DNA of 64,000 bases from Hyaloperonospora brassicae (taxonomy: Eukaryota; Oomycota; Peronosporomycetes; Peronosporales; Peronosporaceae). Location: the NCBI GenBank assembly GCA_947650285.1, contig CANTFL010001315.1, positions 372,001-436,000 on the forward strand, written 5' to 3'. The notes under the pieces are model-generated. The model had not been told where the DNA came from. It saw only the letters and a program-made list of their open reading frames with translations, and did not search any database. Shown piece after piece: positions 23,020 to 32,793 of the stretch (the first letter of the stretch is position 1; each line of letters begins with the position of its first letter). A program made the translations under genes and the position numbers.

Positions 23020-24630
23020 ATGTCTATGCGAGGTGACTCAAGATACACACAGCCCGCTACTGTGCAAGCCTCTGCGGCAGACGATTCGTCGTCTGCTGCT
23101 CCTTCTTCGCCTGCAGCAACAGGTGCTGCAGGTGCACGCGGTACAACACCGCGTGCGCATGATGACCCCGACGTTAAGGTCATCTACTCTGGCGAGTCAG
23201 ACGTGTCTGACTCGGGCAATGTTCCAGAGGCGTCTCGCTCACCGGCGACGCCTCAGTATTCGCCAAGACCACTGCCGAACGAACGGACTCGTGATTTGCA
23301 TCACAGTCTGTTCGGCAGTGATGATGAAGATGATCAGGGTGGTGAGAAGTATTACTCCTCACCACCGCCGGCTCGTGCGTCTTCGCACGAGCGTGATGAC
23401 GATGGCGCGAGCCGTAGTCAATCTGGGAGCCGTGGTACCGACAAGGGTACCACTGTGAAGCGTGATGAGTTGAAGCCGTGGCGTTTGCCCGAACAGCTCA
23501 TCAATAGCCTGTCTCACGAGACAGGCCAACACCATCGAATACCCTTATTCGATGCAACCGAGCTTCACGGCTTGAGTTCCAGCGCGAAGAACTTTCGCGC
23601 TGAAGAAGATTTCTACCTCGATGTCTTTCTTAGACATCGATGATACAACAGCAACTAAAAGCGTGACAAAACATCGCTTTTGGCTGCGTGGAACGCGTTC
23701 GTCCAAATCGTCAAGAATTTTGGACGAGAAGGGTGGATCTAGAAACTTGAGGCGACACGCCTCAGGTTCGAACGGCGAACGACAACCGGTGCTAGGTACC
23801 GGTTGCATTGTTTATCTAGTGAGGCAGGCATTCCTTGCCTCACATGGGGAGACCCTTGTGCGAGTTGTGTTGACAACTCGCAGCGTGCACATAGGAATGT
23901 GTACTCCCTAAATTCGCCCTGGGGAAGGGCACACATCTCGACTGAGATGCGTGACGCGATTACAAACTTGCAATCCGTCTACAAGCTCCTAGGGCGCGTG
24001 TTTACCGATGGTCCACAGGACTCATCGGATGGGTCTCGTCATACTGGCGGACGAGACCTTCAACATCCATCAACAGCTGAGAGCGGGGCTCCCAGCTGTT
24101 CCAAGAGGGTGGATACCTCCGCCACTGGACGAGGTAGCTCTTCCTTGATCCTGAATCGTCACGGTGATTCAAGATACGCTCCACTAGAAAGATTTGATCA
24201 CCGTGAGCATCCACCAAAGGATTTGGTGGAGGAGGAAAGACCACCTCCAGATGATTCGGGGCACCAACTCGACCCTTACGAGATGGATCGCGCAATCGAT
24301 GAATTGCGCGATGACTTGAAGCACGAGCGCGACCGGCGCTACGCTTTGACTGACACCGTGCGGAAGAACCGCAAGGGTCACGAGGCTGATCGGGCGAGGG
24401 ATCGCGCCGATTATGCCACGGCGCAGCTTCAGGTCGAGCGGGATGTCCGCTCCCTTTTCGGCGAGCTGGCGACAGCTCGTGGAGAGATCTCTCGTTTGAG
24501 TTTTAATTTAACATATCTGCGCGACCAGACGGATCGTCTGGAGCGCGAACGCAAGAACTTGATGGATGTTCTTGAACGTGGGGGCTATCTTCATCGGAAG
24601 AATAAGGCTCGTACTGACAGTACGGCCTGA
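23020..24630 (+). pseudogene. Element A antisense ORF (537 codons, three stops)
   Basis: Long frame on the strand opposite to pol, starting 132 bp inside the 3' LTR and running toward the end of pol. One frame holds all the way apart from TGA (23641), TAA (23656) and TAG (23740); element B lacks the first two. N-terminal third: disordered, Ser/Pro/Asp-rich (HDDPDVKVIYSGESD). Middle: a compact-looking part with WRLPEQLINSLSHE, AAWNAFVQIVKNFGREGWI and a Cys cluster CLTWGDPCASC. C-terminus: coiled coil, ELRDDLKHERDRRYALTDTV to LRDQTDRLERERKNL. The ATG sits in the loop of a perfect 10-bp hairpin (23005-23033). No known family. From 24002 to 24630 it overlaps the tether and chromodomain part of pol, antisense. 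Function unknown; a transcript has to be shown. Confidence 0.7.
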
Positions 24631-27600
24631 GTCTCCCCACGTTAAACGTAGGATGCGTGCGCATCTTACGGTGCATTAGATCGTGTATGCATTGCCCTTG
24701 CGATGCAACACTCGAAATGGCCCAATGTATTTCGGCAGTAGTTTACTACTGCCGACACTAGTGACTGCATGTCCAGGTAGATTTACCGTTGACAGTAGTA
24801 CTAGGTCGTTAACCTTAAATGAAAGAACATTTGCTCTTCCATTCTTGTCTGCGTTCCGTTTCTGACGGTCCACCGCATTTGCGATGGAGTCCTGAACGAA
24901 ACGGACTACCGCCTCTCGAGTCAGCAGGAAGTTCTCTGCTGACTCTTTGTTTTGTCTGGCAGTGCGCTTCGTGCGCACTGCTAAGAGATTGTTCTCTTCT
25001 TCAGCGAGGTTGTCCACTTCCTCGCTGGCATAATCGTTGTCGATGCTGAATATACCAGCATCGTCATCATCGTCCGAATCAATAATAGCGTTGCCGCTAT
25101 TAGTGAGGTGGTGTTCTTTATCGATGCCGACATTGTCGACATCGGCATCATGCTTGACGACGTTAGCGTCGACTCGTGATGAGCAAGAGCCAGAACCGTT
25201 TTTGCTCGAGCGAGTCCCCCCTTATCCAAGAGTCACACTCTATAAGGGTGGGCACACGTGAATGGCGTAAACCATTCACGTAAAACGGTGTGTGCTGTGT
25301 TGAGGCATGCACCGAATTATTGATGGCGAATTCCACCATGGGTAGGAATTCGCTCCAACTCGAAAACGAGTGGCCATATTTTCGAAGGATCTCTTCGAGG
25401 ACACGGTTCGCACGTTCCGTCCGACCATCTATTTCGGGATGGTCAGAATTGGACATCTTCAATCGTGTTCCGAGAGTAAGGAACACGGTTTGCCAAAATT
25501 CCGCCGTGAACCGAGGGTCACGGTCGGATACGAGTTCACGGGGTAACCCGTGGAGTCTAAAGACCGTGTCTAGAAAGACACGAGCACAACCTTGAGCCTT
25601 GATTGACTCAGGGACAGCAGCAAGATGGACCATCTTGCTGAATCGGTCTACAAACACAAGAATACCATTATTCTTGTGAGCGTCTTCGGGAAACCCGAAG
25701 ACGAAGTCCATTGAAACGGACTGCCAGCACTCTATCGGAACAGGCAGAGGCTGCAATGGCGCACGGGATGAAGGACTAGGCTTCACCCGTTGACAAACTT
25801 CGCAAGCACGTATGTACTTGCGAACAAACTGATACTGGCGGGGCTAGTAAAAGTCGCGACTTACCGTGAGGTAAGTCTTTTCTCTACCACGATGGCCGCT
25901 TGTTGGGGCATCGTGACACTCATACATGACGCGCAATCGCAAATCATGATGAGCGGGTACGACGACACGAGGCGTGTCGTCAGCAACAGCTGTATAGTAC
26001 AGCAATCCGTTGCGTGTACTATACCGATCCGATGAGGATCGGTACAAAGCCGGTAAACCCCTCATGGATTTACTGGATGGATTCACCAGATGATCCATCA
26101 ATCGCAGAAGATCCTTATCTTCCGCGTATGCCTTTCGTACGTCGTCAAGTAAACTTGACGACGGGACACTGACTGACAGTGTCGCAACAGTGGGCTTATT
26201 CTCACTGTTGGATTGTGCGTCCGGCTCGAAATCGGGCCGGCGCGAAAGAGCATCCGCGACGACATTGAGCCGTCCCGGTTTATACTCCACGGAGAAGTTA
26301 TACTCCGCGAAGAAAGACAGCCACCTCGCCATTCTTTGCGAGAGGTGTGGGCTGTTTACGGCCGTGCGTAGTGACGCATGGTCCGTGTAGACAACAAACG
26401 GTCTATCTCCCAGGAGATAGACGCGAAACTTAGCCAGTGCGTATTTCATGGCAAGGAGTTCCTTGTCATGCACTGGGTAATTACGCTCAGCTGCTTGCAG
26501 CTGACGCGACTGATAACAGATGACGCGCTCCGCGCCATCTGCATCGAACTGCATTAACGCACAGCCGATTGCGAAATCGCTGGCGTCACAGACCACATGA
26601 AATGGTCTGTCCTGATCTGCAATCGCCAAGATCGGCGATTGCATCAAGCTCCGCTTGATACCTTCAAAGGAACGCTGGCACTCAGCGTTCCATGACCACT
26701 TGACGTTTTTCTTGAGTAAACAAGAAAGATGAACAGTCATATCGGCGTAGTTGCGCGAGTACTTGTGCAAGTACGCCGCTAAGCCAAGGAACTTCCTTAG
26801 TCCCTTGACATCGACTGGCACTGGCCAGTCGGTGATCGCCTTGATCTTTTCGGGATCAGGGCGTACGCCGTGTTTCCCCACGATGCACCCAAGAAGTGGT
26901 ATTTCGCCAGCCGCGAAAATAAACTTCTTGAGGTTGGCATACAACTTGTGCTTGCGCATAAGTTGAAGAACCTGACGAACGTGAGTTCTGTGATCTTCAA
27001 CGTCCGTCTTTCCGTCCATAGCCCGGCTATGGATGAACACATCGTCAAAGTAACTCGGTGCGAAGTCTCGCACCGGTCTCAACAGATTTGTTACACATCT
27101 GTTGAATGTTGCAGGGGCATTACTCAGCCCCTGTGGCATCACTAGCCACTCCCACAGCATCCCGCTGGGGGTACTCACTGCCGTGAACGGGACGTCCCGT
27201 TCACGCATCAGGATCTGATAGAATCCATCCATCAGATCCATGGACGAAAAGATGGTACTCTTTGACATACCATCTATGATTACGTCCTTCCTCGGTATCG
27301 GCGTCTGAACCGGTACCGTTGCAGCATTCAACTTGTTGAATGCGTGCACTATCCGCCACCTTCCTGTGGCCTTTCGCACACAAAAGGTTGGAGAGCTGTG
27401 AGGGGATGTTGATTCCCTCACATGGCCCGCTGCTAAGCGATCGGCAAAGAACTTGTCGATCGCTATCACTTGTTCACGAGGCATTAGCCACTGCCGCATG
27501 ACACAGTACTTCGAGCCCGGTTTGAGCTCGATCTCGTGTCGAGTGCCTTTGTCCTTAGGCAACTCGCAAGGTACGGATTCAGGGAACACATCCTTGAATT

Positions 27601-28905
27601 CGATCAAATCCTTATACAAAGGATTTGCCTGAAGTGACTCCCAGGATTGAGATGTGTATCGCTCCATCCGAGTCTTCTCATCGAGGACACTTTCGTCCAT
27701 CGATGATCTGCTGAGAACCCGTTCGCTCTCAGCAAATACTGTTGCCGACCGAATGTCGGTCACATACTCGTCCTCTGTGACGAGTATGCAGATCTGCTTG
27801 ACTTTGCCACTACGCAGATCACGCAAGAACCGTTTCGGTTCTAGCGTTGGCAACTGAGTTATCTCCGAAGTCAACTTCGGAGGCACAATCAGATCAAGCG
27901 TATAAGCGCCTACGCTTGATCCGTCATTAACCAAGACGTTCAACGTCTCGGTTTCTTCCTAGGAACTTGCTTCCACAGGTTGCTGAGGGCCTGATCCCTC
28001 AGCAAGCGACTCTTGAGGGAAACCTTCCTCAAGTACGGGGGGACTTATTCCCTCGACGTCTTCTGACCGTGGCTGTGCGATCACAGTCAGGTACCGATCC
28101 TCTACGGTCGACCCTCCAGTCGACCTAGGGTTTCCATGTTGCCGCTTGTGGGCAACCAGTTTCTTCTTGCTAGGATGTCGCCCGCTAGGCATGCATCCAT
28201 GTCCCGGTCCACTCGACTTATTCGAGTGGTGGACCTTCGGCGCAGCCTGTACATCTGTACAGCCGCCGGGAGCTTGCTCCACAGTGTAGTGATCAACTAC
28301 ACTGTGATCTTGTGCAGTCGTGCTAACGACCGTACCGCAAGTGAGGCCATCGCACTCACTCGCAGAACATCCACACGCTTGTGGACGCTCCAAGATGTTC
28401 ATCAGATGGCCATCTGACGAACAAGCGGCAGGCATCTTCACGGGTCGATGCTGCCAGCTCACCCTTGGCTCGTACTTTCTGAGCCAAGGTAATCCCAGGA
28501 TGACATCAAATTTGTCATCCAGATCTAGTACGATGAAGTCATCATCGTACGGTTCGCCCTCTAACGTGTAGTGGATTTCTACTACACGTTTCTCAACGGT
28601 TGTCGATGCGCCTGTTGCAAGACGCACCGTCATCCTTGTGAGGGGAATGTCGCGCTCAACGAACTTGAGCCTACGACCCTCTAGTGACTGGCGACGAACA
28701 AAGTTGTTCGACGCCCCACAGTCTACTAGGGCACGAAGCGACAAATCATTTGTCGCTTCCAACTTCAAGGTGATGAGCGAAACGTCATCACCAGGTGCAG
28801 AGACACACAATGATTGTGTATCTGGAGCAACTTTCGTCAAGAGATTTGCAAATTCTCTTGAGGTTGCTGGATCAGTAGGGCTCTCCGCCCCTACTGACCC
28901 CGACC
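24002..28905 (-). pseudogene. pol: Element A Pol (protease, RT, RNase H, integrase, chromodomain)
   Basis: Entered from gag by a probable -1 frameshift. Protease near 28720: ALVDCGASNNFV, with DCGAS in place of DSGA/DTGA, and DVILGLPWL. A TAG at 27959-27961 separates it, in frame, from RT. RT: NGVRPDPEK-type block as GKHGVRPDPEKIKAI, active site SYFDDVFIHS (FDD), VMPQGLSNAPATFNR. RNase H: PFHVVCDASDFAIGCAL, FVVYTDHASLRT, NVVADALSRRPD. TAG at 25844 replaces the Trp of DFYWPR that element B keeps. Integrase: CEVCQRVKPS, VSMDFVFGFPED, LVSDRDPRFTAEFW, DGRTERANRVLEEI; then a frameshift near a run of six G and the C-terminal domain (VLLSTVNLPGH, KYIGPFRVLHRKGNAY). Chromodomain at 24002-24295: [31 protein letters not shown]. 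Nearly complete but dead as read. Confidence 0.9.
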
Positions 28906-28912
28906 ATTTTTT
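28870..28912 (-). promoter_or_regulatory. Probable -1 ribosomal frameshift signal, gag to pol (A)
   Basis: In the gag frame the heptamer A AAA AAT (minus strand, 28912 to 28906) precedes the gag stop by a few codons. After a 9-nt spacer comes an 8-bp hairpin with arms CAGTAGGG and CCCTACTG. A -1 shift leads straight into the open protease frame (WSGSVGAESPTDPATS). Element B has the identical signal at 49370-49413. Confidence 0.65.
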
Positions 28913-30045
28913 GATGGTCCGTCTCGCTGTTGCGGCTTCGCAACAGCGCTGGACCCACTCCCATTACCCTTTGTGGCGAATGGTCGTCCATTTCGCTCAG
29001 GACTGTTTGGTACTGGGCGTGGAGCACTACACTCGTATGCGTAGTGCCCTAACTTCAGACAGCGATTGCACCTCTGCAATCGCTTGTTGTTTGAAGAGCG
29101 AGGTCTCTCGCTCTCAACATAGCAGAGGTCCATTGGTTCTGGACCTCCGATCTCTTGTCGTCTCGGTGGACGGTAAGAGTTTGAGCTAGCATGAGCCTGT
29201 CTCATGCTAAAGTCTTCCTGTTCCGCGGCTGATATCGCTTCTTCAAGCGTATTCAGCTCAAGGCGGAACAGATGGCTCCTGACGGGCCCTTCTGCGAGCC
29301 CTTGCATGAACACCGTAATCAACGTGTGTTCATGTACTGGGTTGGCAGTTATACTACTCGCAAGGAGTCGTATATGTTGTGCGTAAGCGTGCACATCACG
29401 CTTACCCTGCTTGAGTTTCAGGAGCTCTGAACGAGCCCTGAACTCAGCCCGTGGCGGCTCAAAAGTTTGTCTGAGCCGGGACTTGAAGTCATCTAGCGAC
29501 CTAAACATGTTTGGGTCGCTACTCTCGAGTCCCAGGGACCAAGTTTTGGCACGCCCTGCCAAGTGGATCTGAGCAAATGTGAGTTTCATTTGCTCATCTT
29601 CGACGCGACGAGCCCTTAGGTCTCTGTCGAGTTCGACAAATCATAGTAACAGGGAGTCTTCCGGGACTCCACTGTACTTGGAGATGTCGACTTTCATGAC
29701 TTCGGGACGACGCGCATGCGCCGTCCCGCCCACAGCAGCATGGAATTGATGCTGTCTCAACAGCTCCGTCTGTTGAGCACCGAGTTCTCTCAACTGCTCG
29801 GCCTGTTGAGAGCCTTGCTGGTGAAGCAAGGCTACTTTCTCCTTCTCGAGAGCAAGTTCATTCTGAATGAACTTGGCGATAGCAGCATGTTGTTGGTCTC
29901 TGTCTAGAGAATCCAACATGGCGCTAACGACGAGTTCGCCTACGGTAGAACTCATTCGTTCTACCGCACCCCATTCGATGTCACTCAAATGGGTAAACCC
30001 TTCACGCGTGGCGTGAAAGGTGTCTTCACCATCCAACATGTTCAT
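28891..30045 (-). pseudogene. gag: Element A Gag
   Basis: Starts MNMLDGEDTFHATREGF at 30045; the ATG lies in a perfect 11-bp hairpin (30030-30053). One frame of 385 codons with a single TGA at 29641-29643 (SLLL stop FVELDRDL), where related Gags would have an amino acid; element B has the same stop. Capsid part: KLTFAQIHLAGRAKTWSL, RQTFEPPRAEFRARSELLKLKQG. Nucleocapsid zinc knuckle: CNRCLKLGHYAYEC (CX2CX4HX4C), then a basic tail and TAG at 28891-28893. Assembles the particle and binds RNA. Shared stop suggests either recoding or amplification of a defective source. Confidence 0.85.
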
Positions 30046-30089
30046 GTTGGATGTTGTGGTCCTTGGAAGAAATACAAAGTGCTACCAGG

Positions 30090-30480
30090 TGTAACGGGGC
30101 ACACCCTTGCGTAACTTAACGCAAGGGTTTTTGGTGCCCCGACGGACGTACACGTGGCAAGCGAGGAAGCGTAGGTAGGGTAAAAGTAGAACTGTTATAT
30201 TAATAAAATTAAGTCTTTAAACTACTGTCTCTTCGTTTGACTTAGTTTAACTATACTAATATAACTGGATGTATGGTGACGTCTCGTCACCACTCATTGC
30301 GCGCGTCTTGCGGCGATTGGTGGGTTGATATCATCACGATATCAACCAATGAACAGACCCTTTGGTCGACCCTTCAATATCACCACTTTGGTGATATTGT
30401 TTAAAGAATATCCATCTTTATATTCTTTATTGTCACTTTCCTTAAAGTGACAATTTCATGTAACGGGCTGCCCCGTTACA
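30090..30480 (-). repeat. Element A, 5' LTR
   Basis: 391 bp, same ends as the 3' LTR. Core ATTGCGCGCGTC at 30296-30307. It should carry the element promoter; no canonical TATA position can be fixed. It is followed, in the minus direction, by CC and the primer site TGGTAGCACTTTG. Confidence 0.95.
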
Positions 30481-31208
30481 TAGGTCGTATGTGTTATCGC
30501 TTTAATATGTCCAATGCATGGACAAAATGTGGTAGTGGAAAAGACTGTAGCACCGAGGGAGTGCACTGCGATCGGTAAGTCACTGACGAGGCCCATAGCG
30601 ACAGGCTGAGACGGTCATGCATGTACACGCTATGTCCGTTTGCTATGCCTTTTTACACTTTGGCCAAGATGCAGTTGCCTCATTCCTACATGGCTGCGCG
30701 TACTTCCGCAAGTCTTCACATTCTTGTACGCGGGCAGAAGAAGTGTTAAATATAACTAACATATAATGCAGACGTGTAGTTTCGCCATATTTACGAGTGG
30801 TCAAGGCTGTACGTAGTCTGAATTGAGTACGTCATGTGAGTAATAGCAATTGAGTTTTTAAGTTCAACTTGGAACGGCATATCGTTTGACGCTGGTATCG
30901 GAAATAAAGAGAGATAGCGCCCGTACGCAAGATGCAATCTGGAGCTCATTTGTACAGGATCGATCAAAAAGCCTTGAAATGTGTTTCTAATCGCTTGAGA
31001 AAGATCTGTCGATGTTGAGACAACACAACTGGCGTGAAATGTGATACTATGTTGATGGGCATTGAATGATTGATACGGTAATTTCTCGAACAATTTACCA
31101 GGCAGAGACAGAATTTTTCGCTCATGACATGTATTTTATTTACCACCAGCGGCGCCGGATGATCGTACCTTCACAGCCGCATACAGGCTGTAAACTTAAT
31201 ACGGTAAA
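30481..31208 (-). repeat. Dispersed repeat R1, copy 1, middle part
   Basis: Minus-strand match to 62640-63410, for example GGCGCCGCTGGTGGTAAAT and CAGACTACGTACAGCCTTG. One frame (30791-31093) reads YLSLFPIPASNDMPFQVELKN; copy 2 preserves YLSPIPALNDTPFQVEFK, so it may derive from a real coding sequence. Element A interrupts R1 at 30480/30481. Confidence 0.8.
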
Positions 31209-31652
31209 TGTACCAGGGTATCCTGTTACATGAGGTTACCATTGTTTCAAATGGTAGCGAAGAAAAATTACATTGTAATGTTTCTTTAACAACATCACGA
31301 ACTTACAGTAGTATCGTTGTGATGACCGAAGGGTCTACTCATTGGTTGATATCGTGATGATATCAACCCACCAATCTCTGGCAGACGCGCGCGATGGGTG
31401 GTGAGTAGACGTCATCATACGTTTTATTTTTTATAAATATAATCTAGTCAGGCCAGACAAAGAACAAATAGATAAAGGACTTAATTGTAACAAATAACCG
31501 ATTTACTTTCACTAGTGACTAGCGTCTTAATTTAGTCATCTACCTTTCTATGTATTGGTGCAATACTTAGCGGTGCATTGACTTTCACTGCTGTCAGCGG
31601 AAGTGAACTCCGTACTGGTCAACCAGTACGTTGTCACCACTGCCCCGTTACA
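31209..31652 (+). repeat. Solo LTR of the A/B family (444 bp) inside R1
   Basis: Starts TGTACCAGGGTATCCTG and ends GCCCCGTTACA. Flanked by GTAAA (31204-31208) and GTATA (31653-31657), a 5-bp duplication with one mutation. Copy 2 of R1 has the uninterrupted ACGGTATAAC at this place. Core GACGCGCGCGAT at 31384-31395. Confidence 0.9.
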
Positions 31653-31859
31653 GTATAACTGTCGTGTTATAAAGCCCTGCGAAAGATATCACGAGCTATC
31701 CAGATGTAATAGCGAACACATGTTGCTTGGCCGCACAGTCGACATTCAGAACGGGTACATAGCAGACGAAAATCAAACCGTCACCCACCCGTGTTTGTTT
31801 GTACGAATGAAGTAAGGCTTAAGAGACCGGAAATGTAATAGATTTTCAGCGTTGTGCGG
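31653..31859 (-). repeat. Dispersed repeat R1, copy 1, proximal part
   Basis: Matches 62440-62640 in inverted orientation. On the plus strand a frame reads VDIQNGYIADENQTVTHPCL (about 31738-31797); copy 2 on its minus strand has VDIQEEFIPNNYPTFTHPCM, which suggests conserved coding potential opposite to the other R1 frame. Product not recognised. Confidence 0.7.
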
Positions 31860-32082
31860 TGTAGAGAATTTCAGTCCCCGGATATTAGTTCGGCGACTCA
31901 AGGGTATAGCAGAATGCGAGAAGACCGAACGATAGATTCATCACGTTATTTGTATAGGAACTAGGGAAGGACAGAGAGCCATTCAAACTCGCTCTGCGAG
32001 AAAGCAAAAGAGATAAACCAATACAGTGCAAAATTTTCTAAGTCGAAGACACGCGTACACTTAAGGTGAGTCCCTTCGTGTA
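31860..32082 (+). repeat. Copia LTR, second copy (single-unit form)
   Basis: TGTAGAGAATTTCAGTCC at the start, ATATTAGTTCGGCGACTC, then the same sequence as 6141-6300 with few changes, ending near CCCTTCGTGTA. Lacks the minisatellite expansion of 5963-6140. No gag follows, so it is a solo or truncated LTR. The right edge is approximate. Confidence 0.75.
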
Positions 32083-32500
32083 CTAGATTCTGCCCGGCGT
32101 CGAACCTCGAGAGGCTACCTTGTAGAGGTATCGACTGATAGCGCCAAGGGTTAAGGAATAACAGGGTTGGGAAGTGCTTGCTACTAGCGGAAGAAAGAGC
32201 CTTGTCGACGACGAGCCAGTGCCCAATAGCCGGCACTGTTGGAGGCTTGTCAAGTGACAAGCCGGTGATCCAATAGGCGGCACTGTTGAAAGTCTTGACA
32301 AGCGACAAGCCGGTGGGCCTCAGCTGAGGGCATTGTAATTTATCTAGTTGGGCGTACAATGCGCCCGGTGACCTATAAAAGCGCGTGAGCGTCGGCTTCC
32401 AACCTTTGGTGTGAAGTCACAGGTAGTGAAAGGTTAAGAAGCTGCTGAGCTCAGGCAGACTTCTGAAGAAATTGGTTGTAAGCAATCCGTTAGGCGAGAG
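32083..32500 (+). promoter_or_regulatory. Promoter-like region: two 47-bp tandem repeats and a TATA box
   Basis: Two 47-bp copies at 32223-32316 begin CCAATAGCCGGCACTG and CCAATAGGCGGCACTG; each includes a short inverted repeat around CTTGTC/GACAAG. A TATAAAAG box lies at 32374-32381. The layout (upstream tandem repeats, then TATA) resembles an LTR enhancer-promoter. Whether an LTR ends here cannot be shown. Confidence 0.45.
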
Positions 32501-32793
32501 CCACACTTGAATCCCGAAAGGGCGTTTCGCGAGGTATTACCCTCACGTACCAGCCCGTGCGCCGACTTAGCACGGCGATTGTTGTGTTTGTACGTTGAGA
32601 CTGTAAGCGAACCTTTTTGGCCAAGTACTATACCACAACTAAAGACGCGACTTAGGATTTCAGGGTTTGCAATAGTTCATGAGGTACCAAACAACCAATA
32701 ACGAGCGATATGGTCATCCATTCGAAACAAGCGAGCGGCGCAAACTTAGCGATAGCTGGAAGATCGTCACGCGCTGAGTAGAACCAAGCATCA

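Larger units (their letters stand above)
22496..30480 (-). mobile_element. Complete Ty3/gypsy chromovirus-type element A (7,985 bp)
   Basis: Bounded by LTRs of 392 and 391 bp and by a perfect target-site duplication TAGGT (22491-22495, 30481-30485), inside repeat R1. On the minus strand: 5' LTR, primer site (TGGTAGCA, compatible with initiator tRNA-Met), gag, protease, RT-RNase H, integrase, chromodomain; then, on the opposite strand, an antisense ORF; then polypurine tract and 3' LTR. The two LTRs differ by about ten substitutions and one 1-bp indel by eye, so insertion is not recent. Most stop codons are isolated point changes. Element B is almost the same length. Confidence 0.95.

Noticed and set aside
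23033..23458. 141-codon plus-strand frame beside the antisense ORF of A
   Set aside because: Alternative frame of the antisense ORF, made of Arg/Leu/His-rich low-complexity; the main frame holds the acidic and coiled-coil composition and continues through B.
28638..29189. 183-codon plus-strand frame, also present in B (49093-49635 minus)
   Set aside because: Opposite strand of gag/protease. Its conservation follows from the identity of A and B; the gag zinc knuckle and protease motif are on the other strand.
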